Below are positions 1-5,750 of a stretch of DNA of 6,342 bases, in pieces. The DNA lies in contig PTLK01000121.1 in the NCBI GenBank assembly GCA_002938075.1, positions 1-6,342 of the forward strand. The letters are read 5' to 3'. The DNA is from Alphaproteobacteria bacterium MarineAlpha3_Bin3 (GTDB lineage: Bacteria; Pseudomonadota; Alphaproteobacteria; Rhodospirillales; Casp-alpha2). The position numbers and the translations under genes are program-made. Positions within the stretch are counted from its first letter, which is position 1. Every line of letters starts with the position of its first letter. A model generated the notes under the pieces. It was given only the letters and a program-made list of their open reading frames with translations. It ran no database searches and had not been told where the DNA came from.

Positions 1-70
1 CCAGGTAGAACGCCTTAGACGTGATCTCGGACGGTTTGACCTCGGAAGCCTTGGAAAATTTAACCAGCAT
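1..70 (-). CDS. msrP: Protein-methionine-sulfoxide reductase catalytic subunit MsrP, N-terminal fragment (cut by window edge)
   Basis: Only 23 codons are visible, reading leftward from an ATG at 70-68 and continuing past the left edge. The fragment contains V-K-P-S-E-I-T-S-K-A-F-Y-L. This resembles the stretch that precedes the twin-arginine motif in alphaproteobacterial MsrP (YedY) proteins, where an S-E-I-T-P-like segment runs into Y-L-x-R-R. The family is a periplasmic molybdopterin enzyme that reduces methionine sulfoxide in envelope proteins, with the membrane haem protein MsrQ as electron donor. The Tat arginines and the catalytic domain lie outside the window, so the call rests on a short match. 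A GGAGGG stretch lies 13 bases upstream of the ATG, rather far for a ribosome binding site. The gene is divergent from fzlA. An unrelated protein with a similar N-terminus cannot be excluded. Confidence 0.62.
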   Translation of the reverse strand, partial: MLVKFSKASEVKPSEITSKAFYL

Positions 71-324
71 GGCGGTGTTTTTACCCTCCGGTTTTCAATG
101 TCGGGCAGGCGGGCGGGCGAAAGTTCCCATAAGAATGTGTGCCCTCGCCGGGCGATTACAAGACCCTTTGCATACCCCGCGGGGGCGCAGCCTGTCACTT
201 AAACTTGGATCACATTTTAGAGAGCTAACATTCAAAAACACCTTATTTCTTGAGACTTTTGGGGGTTTCGCTGTTTCCGGGGCCCGTAATCGAATATTAG
301 GTAATACGGTATAGGGTATCGTTA
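71..324. other. Non-coding divergent intergenic region between msrP and fzlA
   Basis: These 254 bases separate two divergent start codons and must hold the upstream signals for both genes. The part at about 195-310 is clearly richer in A and T than the coding DNA around it, as expected of a promoter region, but I cannot pick a convincing -35/-10 pair for either gene. Short symmetric elements are visible: TCGCCGGGCGA at 145-155, CCCCGCGGGG at 175-184, and TTAG-AGAG-CTAA at 217-228. Each is short enough to be chance. An open frame at 21-314 crosses this region, but it overlaps the msrP start and its translation has no recognisable composition or motif, so it is not called as a gene. No RNA gene or terminator hairpin with a T-run was seen. 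Confidence 0.6.
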
Positions 325-993
325 ATGCGCGTTCTTTATCACCTCTGGTTATCCCCCGATTGCCGAAAGGTAAGAGTCGCGCTTCTGGAAAAGGGGCTCG
401 ATTTTGAACTGCGGGCCGAATACATCTGGGAGCGCCGCGACGAGTTCCTGGCCCTCAACCCCGCGGGCGACGTGCCGGTCCTGGTCGAATCGGACGGCTC
501 GGCCCTTTCCGGGAGCAACGCCATCTGCGAGTTCCTGGACGAGGTCCACCCGGATCCGCCCTTGATCGGCCGCCAGGCCCTTGGGCGGGCCGAGGTGCGC
601 CGCCTGGTCCATTGGTTCGACGGAAAATTCGACGGCGAAGTGACGGAAAACCTGGTCGGGGAAAAAATGATGAAGCGGCTGTTGGGCCAGGGCGCCCCGA
701 ATTCAAAGGCCGTCCGCGCCGGGCACGCCAACATCCATCACCATCTGGATTACATCGGGTATCTGACCGAACGCCGAATCTGGCTGGCCGGCGATACGTT
801 TTCGCTGGCCGATATTACGGCGGCGGCACATTTGTCGACCATCGATTACTTAGGGGACGTGCCTTGGAAGGAACACGAGGAGGCAAAGGACTGGTACGCC
901 AGGGTCAAGTCCCGGCCGAGCTTCCGGGCCTTGTTGGAAGACAACGTCCCTGGCGCGCCCCCGCAACGGCACTACGCCAACCTGGATTTCTGA
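325..993 (+). CDS. fzlA: FzlA-like glutathione S-transferase-fold cell-division protein
   Basis: This 222-residue protein has an N-terminal thioredoxin-like GST domain (about 1-77) with N-P-A-G-D-V-P-V-L at 45-53, giving the conserved cis-proline P51, and an S-N-A-I-C-E-F-L segment at 64-71. An all-helical C-terminal domain (about 85-205) carries the N-capping box F-S-L-A-D at 159-163. The conserved block L-A-G-D-T-F-S-L-A-D and the C-terminal tail ending R-H-Y-A-N-L-D-F match my memory of Caulobacter FzlA. That protein binds FtsZ, curves its filaments and promotes constriction, and it is not regarded as a classical glutathione-conjugating GST. Its C-terminal tail is strongly conserved. Length is normal for the family. 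The ATG at 325 fits the usual family start, but the upstream AGGG near 313-316 is only a weak ribosome binding site. The gene is divergent from msrP and convergent with the dehydrogenase-TPR gene, with 50 bases between the stop codons and no clear terminator. A generic GST is the fallback reading. Confidence 0.85.
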   Translation: MRVLYHLWLSPDCRKVRVALLEKGLDFELRAEYIWERRDEFLALNPAGDVPVLVESDGSALSGSNAICEFLDEVHPDPPLIGRQALGRAEVRRLVHWFDGKFDGEVTENLVGEKMMKRLLGQGAPNSKAVRAGHANIHHHLDYIGYLTERRIWLAGDTFSLADITAAAHLSTIDYLGDVPWKEHEEAKDWYARVKSRPSFRALLEDNVPGAPPQRHYANLDF

Positions 994-1043
994 TGATATC
1001 CGAACGCCTTTTCGCCGCCCGCCCTTCGCGGCCGGGGGACGTT

Positions 1044-2762
1044 TCATCTTTGGGGCTCGTCCGGTTTGACGTCCATTTTTTCGAGGTTCCGCCTAGACGC
1101 GTCGGCGGCCCTGCTTTTCGGCGCCAGGCGAAGAACGCGAAGCCAATCCTGCCGGGCGCCGTCGTTGTCTTGACGAAGACGCCTAAGAATCCCTCGCTCC
1201 AAAAGCCCCTCGGCATGTGTGGGGGCGAGGGCCAGCGCACGCTCCACATCGGCAAGGGCAAGCTCCGGTTTATCGAGAAACCGATATGTGGCGGCGCGGA
1301 AGACATAGGCGTCGGCGCGGCGGTCTTCGCGGGCGATGGCATGGTTCAGGTCTTCGAGGGCGCCCTTAAAATCCTTCAACGCCGCCCGCGCCTGGGCGCG
1401 GTCGACAAAAAGAGCGCTGTCCTCGGGAGTCAGCTTCAAGGCCGCCATCAACACCGCCTCGGCCCGGGCGGCCTGGTCCGCCAGAAGCCAGGCCTGGGCC
1501 GCGTGGGCCAGGAGCCCGGCCTTGACCGACGAGTTTTGCTTCGCCTTGCCGGCAAGCGTTTCCATTCGTCCCGCCGCATCGGTGTATTGCCCAAGGCCGA
1601 TCAACGCCGCCGCAACACAATGTTCGGCGGCGTCCCCGCCGCCCAGGTCGCGCCAGGTGAGGGCCGTTTCGAAGGCTTCCTCGGGCGACTTTTTGGCCAG
1701 CGCCATGCACGCCTTGTATTGATGGGCGTGGTCGATTTCCCGTGCTTCCGTGGGATTCCAGGGGAGAACAAGGGAAATAAAAAACGCTGCAAGGAAACCC
1801 AGAACCTCGACGTTCTTGAGGTTCTTCGGGCGGTTGCCGGAAAGCACATCGCGGACGCCGTCCAGGGTGTCGCGCTCGACCCGCTCGAAGGCTTCCTTCG
1901 TGTACCAGGCCAGATGCGGGGTCAGGATCACATTGTCCCGGCCCAGCAGCGGAAACCCAAGAGCCAGGGGTTCGTCGGCGAAGACGTCGAAGGCGGCGCC
2001 GGCGATCGCGTTTTCGTCGAGGGCCCGGATCAATGCCCCTTCGTCGATGATGGCGCCGCGGGAAACGTCAATCAGAAACGCCGTATCCTTCATCCGTTTC
2101 AATTCCGCCTCGCCGATCAGACCCGTGGTTTCCGGGGTCAGCACGCAGTGGATGGAAACGAAATCGGACCGTTCCAGCATTTCGTCCAAACCAGCGGATT
2201 GAACCCCATACTCGTCGAAGATTGCGAAATCCACATAAGGATCGGTGGCCAGCCGGGTCATCGAAAACCCTTCGGCGCGGCGCGCTATGCACCGGCCGAT
2301 GCGGCCGAAACCGACAAGGCCGATGGTCTTGCCCGAAAGGTCGACGCCCAGGTATTCCGCCGCCGGCCAGGCCCAGGCGTTTTCCTGCATCACCCGGTCG
2401 AGAACCGGAATCCGCCGGGCCAGGGCGATCAACAGGGCAAAGGCGTGGTCGGCCACGGTATCCGATCCGTAATCGGGGCAGTTGATCACCATCACGCCCC
2501 GTTGGGTTGCCGCTTCGATGTCGATGGCATCGGTGCCGACGCCGTATTTGACGATGCCTTTCAGGTTTTTCGCCGCCTCGATTACTTTTTCGGTAATGGC
2601 GGTGTAGCACGTGAGGATGATCTCGGCGTCGGTGGCTTCCAGGGCCAAGGCATCCTCGTCGGTGCTCTGCGTCGTCACCACGTCGGCGACGGCAGCAAGC
2701 TCATCCAGGTATTGCTCGATGATGAAAAGTTCAGCGTCGGTTCGGAGAATCTTGGCTTTCAA
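1044..2762 (-). CDS. D-2-hydroxyacid dehydrogenase (CtBP/SerA-like) fused to a C-terminal TPR domain
   Basis: This 572-residue protein reads as two proteins in one frame. Residues 1-318 form a full NAD-dependent D-isomer-specific 2-hydroxyacid dehydrogenase of the CtBP/phosphoglycerate-dehydrogenase type. It shows Y-G-V-G-T-D-A-I-D at 73-81, N-C-P-D-Y at 94-98, the Rossmann motif G-F-G-R-I-G at 151-156, the nucleotide-specificity aspartate D174, and the catalytic set R235, E264 and H283. The R-P-K-N-L-K-N-V-E-V-L stretch at 311-321 is where such enzymes normally end. A hydrophobic stretch follows (about 319-335), then T-E-A-R-E, then about 230 residues with four or five TPR-like repeats (about 343-550, including repeats near 446-480 and 481-514). 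C352 and C382 lie in the first part of the TPR region. The start is a TTG at 2762-2760 with GGGGGA six bases upstream, and the next residues are typical of the family. Substrate is unknown; glycerate, glyoxylate or phosphoglycerate-type acids are possible. No in-frame ATG, GTG or TTG occurs near the junction, so a separate TPR start in this frame is not supported. Confidence 0.85.
   Translation of the reverse strand: MKAKILRTDAELFIIEQYLDELAAVADVVTTQSTDEDALALEATDAEIILTCYTAITEKVIEAAKNLKGIVKYGVGTDAIDIEAATQRGVMVINCPDYGSDTVADHAFALLIALARRIPVLDRVMQENAWAWPAAEYLGVDLSGKTIGLVGFGRIGRCIARRAEGFSMTRLATDPYVDFAIFDEYGVQSAGLDEMLERSDFVSIHCVLTPETTGLIGEAELKRMKDTAFLIDVSRGAIIDEGALIRALDENAIAGAAFDVFADEPLALGFPLLGRDNVILTPHLAWYTKEAFERVERDTLDGVRDVLSGNRPKNLKNVEVLGFLAAFFISLVLPWNPTEAREIDHAHQYKACMALAKKSPEEAFETALTWRDLGGGDAAEHCVAAALIGLGQYTDAAGRMETLAGKAKQNSSVKAGLLAHAAQAWLLADQAARAEAVLMAALKLTPEDSALFVDRAQARAALKDFKGALEDLNHAIAREDRRADAYVFRAATYRFLDKPELALADVERALALAPTHAEGLLERGILRRLRQDNDGARQDWLRVLRLAPKSRAADASRRNLEKMDVKPDEPQR
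1743..1811 (-). other. Buried signal-peptide or membrane-anchor-like segment at the fusion junction
   Basis: This encodes residues 318-340 of the dehydrogenase-TPR protein. A basic stretch (R311, K313, K316) precedes an uncharged hydrophobic run of about 16 residues, F-L-A-A-F-F-I-S-L-V-L-P-W at its core, then N-P-T-E-A followed by charged R-E. That is the n-, h- and c-region layout of a Sec signal peptide, with T-E-A as a possible signal-peptidase site. By the positive-inside rule the dehydrogenase would stay in the cytoplasm and the TPR part would be outside. The coding strand contains a run of six T at this point, a place where a sequencing indel or a real frameshift is easy. Topology and cleavage are inference from composition only. 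Confidence 0.5.
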
Positions 2763-2881
2763 GCTTTGTCCCCCAGGCTATCAAAAGGCGGCTCGGATGG
2801 GTTGTCTCTTGCCCCGGCATCTATAACGCATTTTTATCAAGGAATCGAAGGGGCGGTTTGGAAGAGCCAAAAGGAGAATCC
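2763..2881. promoter_or_regulatory. Divergent promoter region between the dehydrogenase-TPR gene and the SDR gene
   Basis: These 119 bases lie between the TTG start of the minus-strand dehydrogenase and the ATG of the plus-strand SDR gene, so both promoters are probably here. An A/T-rich patch at 2821-2840 contains TATAAC (2822-2827) and TTTTAT (2832-2837). TTGCCC at 2809-2814 lies 17 bases before TTTTAT, a possible but weak sigma-70-type pair for the SDR gene. TTGTCT at 2802-2807 lies only 14 bases before TATAAC. No pair stands out for the minus strand. No operator-like long inverted repeat was seen. Confidence 0.35.
2871..2876 (+). promoter_or_regulatory. Ribosome binding site deciding the SDR start
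   Basis: AAGGAG ends five bases before the ATG at 2882. It favours that ATG over an in-frame TTG at 2858, which would add eight residues but would place this site inside the coding region. Confidence 0.75.
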
Positions 2882-3772
2882 ATGACGGTACCAGACTCAA
2901 AACCACGGCTGTTTTGCTTCGGGCTTGGCTATAGCGCCGGGCGGTTAGCGCGGCAGCTGTTGGCCGAGGGCTGGATCGTCGCCGGCACGTGCCAGTCGCC
3001 AGACCGGCAGGCGGAACTAACGGCCTTGGGCATCAACGCTGTAATTTTCGGCCCTGACCGGCCCTTGGCCGACGCCCCGTCGGCCCTTTCCGGCGCCACC
3101 CATTTGCTCGGTTCCGTTCCGCCAGATGAAAACGGCGACCCGGTACTGGCCCGTCATGGAAGCGACATCGAAGCCATGGAGGGGGTGTCCTGGGTGGGAT
3201 ACCTTTCTTCGACCGGCGTCTATGGCGATACGGGCGGCAAACCGGTGAGCGAGGACTCGGACGTCAACCCTACGTCGGACCGCGGCCGCTACCGGACCGA
3301 AGCCGAGGCCGCCTGGTTGGCGCTGGCAAGCGATCATCGACTGCCGGTCCACGTTTTCCGGCTTGCCGGAATCTACGGCCCCGGACGTAGCGCCCTGGAT
3401 CAGGTCAGGGCCGGCCGGGCCAAACGGATCGACAAACCGGGGCATATGTTTTCACGCATTCACGTCGATGATATCGCCCAGGTCCTCAAAGCATCGATGG
3501 ACCGGCCCGATCCCGGCGCCGTCTATAACGTCTGTGACGACGAACCGGCCGCCGCCGCCGACGTAACCGCCTTTGCCTGGGAGCTTCTGGGTATGGACCC
3601 GCCGCCCCTCCAGCCCTTCGCCGAGGCGGAAAAGGAAATGTCGGAAATGGCGTTGTCGTTCTGGCGCGATAACCGCCTGGTCGACAACCGGCGCATCAAG
3701 GAAGAACTCGGCGTGTCGTTGTTCTATCCCGATTACCGGGCTGGGCTTAGGGCGATCCTCGAAGAGGGTTAG
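2882..3772 (+). CDS. Atypical extended SDR (NAD-dependent epimerase/dehydratase-like, YeeZ-type)
   Basis: This 296-residue protein has an N-terminal Rossmann fold beginning R-L-F-C-F-G-L-G-Y-S-A-G, with dinucleotide-binding glycines G14, G16 and G20. It continues with L-S-S-T-G-V-Y-G-D-T-G-G at 108-119, F-R-L-A-G-I-Y-G-P-G at 159-168 and H-V-D-D-I-A at 194-199. These blocks are typical of the atypical SDR group that includes E. coli YeeZ. A tyrosine (Y114) stands at the usual active-site position, but the classical Y-x-x-x-K lysine is missing, as is normal for this group, so the reaction and substrate are unknown. Length is ordinary. The gene runs in the same direction as fzlA but is separated from it by the reverse-strand dehydrogenase gene. 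It ends nine bases from the stop of the convergent hydrolase gene, without a visible terminator. The annotation to family is firm; the function is not. Confidence 0.88.
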   Translation: MTVPDSKPRLFCFGLGYSAGRLARQLLAEGWIVAGTCQSPDRQAELTALGINAVIFGPDRPLADAPSALSGATHLLGSVPPDENGDPVLARHGSDIEAMEGVSWVGYLSSTGVYGDTGGKPVSEDSDVNPTSDRGRYRTEAEAAWLALASDHRLPVHVFRLAGIYGPGRSALDQVRAGRAKRIDKPGHMFSRIHVDDIAQVLKASMDRPDPGAVYNVCDDEPAAAADVTAFAWELLGMDPPPLQPFAEAEKEMSEMALSFWRDNRLVDNRRIKEELGVSLFYPDYRAGLRAILEEG

Positions 3773-3781
3773 GCGTTGGAC

Positions 3782-4528
3782 CTACAACTGATCCAGCAAT
3801 CGCCCGACGGTTCGGCAAAGCCGGTTCAGGTCTTCGGGCTCGGAAAGCCGGTGGTCGCCGTTCTTGACGAACAGCGTTTCAACGTCTTGGGAACGGAGCC
3901 TTTCGGCGATCTTCAGGCTCGTTTGCCACGGCACGTCCTCGTCGTTGGTTCCGTGGATCAGCCTGACCGGGCAATCGAGCGGGATTTCACCGCGCAAAAG
4001 AAGATGGTTACGTCCTTCGTCGAGAAGCTCCTTGGTAATCTTGTAAGGCTCGCCGTCGTAACAGTTGGGGATGATGGCAAAGCCTTGCGCTTGCAACTGT
4101 TCCTTTTGTTCGGCCGAAAGGTCACCGGGGATCAGGTCTTCGGTGAAATCCGGCGCCGCGGCGGTGCCGACAAGCCCCGCCACTCTCTCGGGCCGGGCCA
4201 GGGCCGTAAGCAGCATGATCCATCCTCCCATGGACGATCCGACCAAAACCTGCGGTCCTTCAGTCAGCTCGTCCAGGGCCGCCACCGCGTCCCCGGCCCA
4301 CTCCCCGATGGTGCCGTCTTCGAAGGCGCCCGAGGATTCGCCGTGGCCGGAATAATCGAACCTGAGGTAAGCTTGGCCGCGTTTTTTGCAGAGTTCTTCC
4401 AGCGCCAGCGCCTTGCCGCCGGTCATGTCGGACTTGAACCCGGTCATGAAGATGACCCCGGGGGATTCCCCCGGGGTTTGGTGGTAGGCGATGGTTGTGC
4501 CGTCGTCCCGTGTTAGTATCTCAGGCAT
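3782..4528 (-). CDS. ABHD10-like alpha/beta hydrolase (serine esterase/thioesterase)
   Basis: This 248-residue protein is a compact alpha/beta hydrolase without a signal peptide or membrane segment, so it is probably cytoplasmic. The nucleophile elbow is G-S-S-M-G at 97-101, with S99 as nucleophile. The acid is probably D196 in H-G-T-N-D-E-D-V-P (192-200), and the histidine is H226 in G-D-H-R-L-S. R-F-D-Y-S-G-H-G-E-S-S-G at 56-67 and C-P-V-R-L-I-H-G near 186-193 closely resemble human mitochondrial ABHD10. ABHD10 is known as an acyl-glucuronide esterase and protein depalmitoylase. The bacterial substrate is unknown. The start is an ATG at 4528-4526 with only a weak GGAA upstream, and family alignment supports it. 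The same frame stays open far upstream to about 5731, but that part is antisense to the glycosyltransferase and is a shadow. A strong hairpin lies in codons 18-25. Confidence 0.88.
   Translation of the reverse strand: MPEILTRDDGTTIAYHQTPGESPGVIFMTGFKSDMTGGKALALEELCKKRGQAYLRFDYSGHGESSGAFEDGTIGEWAGDAVAALDELTEGPQVLVGSSMGGWIMLLTALARPERVAGLVGTAAAPDFTEDLIPGDLSAEQKEQLQAQGFAIIPNCYDGEPYKITKELLDEGRNHLLLRGEIPLDCPVRLIHGTNDEDVPWQTSLKIAERLRSQDVETLFVKNGDHRLSEPEDLNRLCRTVGRLLDQL
4455..4477. repeat. Perfect 10-bp inverted repeat (hairpin) inside the hydrolase 5' coding region
   Basis: ACCCCGGGGG at 4455-4464 and CCCCCGGGGT at 4468-4477 are exact reverse complements separated by ATT. In the hydrolase mRNA the hairpin would form about 50-75 bases after the start codon, encoding T-P-G-E-S-P-G-V. 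On the plus strand it ends 66 bases before the glycosyltransferase ATG, where the leader of that operon may lie, and it is followed by TTTGG rather than a T-run. It is therefore not a standard terminator. It may be only a result of the proline-glycine codons on each side of E-S. Confidence 0.8.
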
Positions 4529-4543
4529 GGTAGGTTCCGGCAG
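4529..4543. promoter_or_regulatory. 15-base gap between divergent start codons of hydrolase and GT4 genes
   Basis: The hydrolase ATG (4528-4526, -) and the glycosyltransferase ATG (4544, +) are separated by only 15 bases. These hold the likely ribosome binding sites: GGTAGG at 4529-4534 for the plus strand and a weak GGAA for the minus strand. There is no room for promoters, so each promoter must lie inside the other gene and the two 5' transcripts probably overlap as antisense. Confidence 0.6.
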
Positions 4544-5746
4544 ATGAACGAAGGCCCCAACAATACCACCATCCCGGCCCCTGAAAAGCCCGCCGCCGGT
4601 GTCGCTTCGGCGACGATCCTCCAGGTACTTCCGGCCATGGGTGAAGGCGGCGGGGTTGAGCGCGGCACCGTCGAAATCGCCCAGGCCATCGCCGCCGAGG
4701 GCGGACGGGCGCTCGTGGTTTCGGTCGGCGGTGCCCGTGAGCATGAGATCAAACGGGTTGGGGGCGAGCACCTGAACTTGCCCATGCATTCCAAAAACCC
4801 GTTGACCATATATGCCAACATCGACCGTTTGGCCCAGATCATCAAAACCGAGGCCGTCGATATCGTCCATGCTCGGTCCCGGGCCCCGGCCTGGAGCGCC
4901 TTTTACGCCGCCAAGCGCACGGGCGTGCCCTATATGACCACCTTTCACGGTACCTATTCGGCGGGCAATCCGCTCAAGCGTAAATACAATTCGATCATGA
5001 CCCGGGGCGAACGGGTGATCGCCATCTCGCGTTTTATCGGCGGCCACGCTCATCAGAACTACGGCGTTCCCTCGAATAAGATCCGCATCATCCACCGCGG
5101 CGTTAACCTTGAACGATTCGATCCCGCCAAGGTCACCGCCGAAAGGGTCGCCACCCTGGCCGCCGACTGGCGGCTGGGTGACGGGTTGCCAGTGATCATG
5201 CTGCCGGGACGCCTGACGCGCTGGAAAGGCCAAGCGATGTTTATCGAAGCCATCGGCAAACTGGCCCGCCGCGATATCCGTTGCCTGGTGGTCGGCGGTG
5301 ACCAGGGGCGGAGGGAATACCGTCAGGAACTGGAAAACCTTGTCCACAAGAACGGATTGGGCGAAATCGTCCGCCTTGTCGATCATTGCGACGATATGCC
5401 GGCGGCTTACATGCTGACCGACGTCGTGGTGTCCGCTTCCACCGATCCGGAGGCTTTCGGTCGCATCGTCATCGAGGCTCAGGCCCTGGGCCGCCCCGTT
5501 GTCGCCAGCGACCACGGCGGTGCCCGGGAGACGATTGTCGAGGGCGAAACCGGATGGCTGTTCCCGCCGGGCGACATCGAGGCCCTGACGGCGGTGCTCA
5601 ACAAAGTCTTGAGCCTGGACCGGGAAACCCGTGCCCAGTTGGCCCGGAAAGCGATCACCAACGTGCGTGAAAATTTCTCGCAGCAGGCCATGTGCCGCAA
5701 GACGCTGGATGTCTACGAAGAAATCCTGCAATCGAAGGCCGATTGA
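4544..5746 (+). CDS. Family 4 glycosyltransferase (GT4, WavL-like), probable envelope glycan synthesis
   Basis: This 400-residue protein has the GT-B fold of retaining GT4 enzymes. The N-terminal acceptor domain begins I-L-Q-V-L-P-A-M-G-E-G-G-G-V-E-R (25-40), where the glycine-rich loop is typical, and contains H-A-R-S-R-A-P-A-W at 109-117 and T-F-H-G-T-Y at 133-138. The C-terminal donor domain has P-G-R-L-T-R-W-K-G at 221-229, V-V-G-G-D at 249-253, and the family signature E-x7-E as E303 and E311 in P-E-A-F-G-R-I-V-I-E-A. G-G-A-R-E-T follows at 325-330. Length is normal. No membrane segment is seen, so it is expected at the inner face of the cytoplasmic membrane. The next gene, a GT9 transferase, starts four bases after the stop, so the two probably form one operon. 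That suggests transfer of a sugar during lipopolysaccharide core or similar assembly. The exact donor and acceptor cannot be read from the sequence. Confidence 0.9.
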   Translation: MNEGPNNTTIPAPEKPAAGVASATILQVLPAMGEGGGVERGTVEIAQAIAAEGGRALVVSVGGAREHEIKRVGGEHLNLPMHSKNPLTIYANIDRLAQIIKTEAVDIVHARSRAPAWSAFYAAKRTGVPYMTTFHGTYSAGNPLKRKYNSIMTRGERVIAISRFIGGHAHQNYGVPSNKIRIIHRGVNLERFDPAKVTAERVATLAADWRLGDGLPVIMLPGRLTRWKGQAMFIEAIGKLARRDIRCLVVGGDQGRREYRQELENLVHKNGLGEIVRLVDHCDDMPAAYMLTDVVVSASTDPEAFGRIVIEAQALGRPVVASDHGGARETIVEGETGWLFPPGDIEALTAVLNKVLSLDRETRAQLARKAITNVRENFSQQAMCRKTLDVYEEILQSKAD

Positions 5747-5750
5747 TTAG

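Noticed and set aside
145..228. Short palindromes TCGCCGGGCGA, CCCCGCGGGG and TTAG-N4-CTAA as operators
   Set aside because: Each is only 10-12 bases and none is repeated, so chance in GC-rich DNA explains them. They are noted under the intergenic region only.
21..314. A 97-codon plus-strand open frame before fzlA
   Set aside because: It overlaps the msrP start on the other strand, has no ribosome binding site I can see and no recognisable protein features.
993..1043. A possible second reading frame starting at the ATG overlapping the fzlA stop, as a queG remnant
   Set aside because: The translation (M-I-S-E-R-L-F-A-A-R) does not continue into anything resembling QueG, and the region is too short to judge.
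1044..1742. A separate TPR gene instead of a fusion
   Set aside because: There is no in-frame ATG, GTG or TTG with a ribosome binding site at the junction and the frame is continuous from the dehydrogenase, so one gene is the direct reading. The alternative is kept as a finding.
612..2885. A 757-codon plus-strand open frame covering fzlA's end and the whole dehydrogenase-TPR gene
   Set aside because: It is antisense to a gene with a full set of catalytic motifs, its translation is rich in G, R, P and Q with no recognisable domain, and such long shadows are expected opposite high-GC coding DNA.
3756..3781. CCTC-GAA-GAGG as a terminator between the convergent SDR and hydrolase genes
   Set aside because: The stem is only four base pairs and no T-run follows on either strand.
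4529..5731. Upstream extension of the hydrolase frame giving a 649-residue product
   Set aside because: The extension is antisense to the GT4 gene and has low-complexity shadow composition. The hydrolase family starts at the ATG at 4528.
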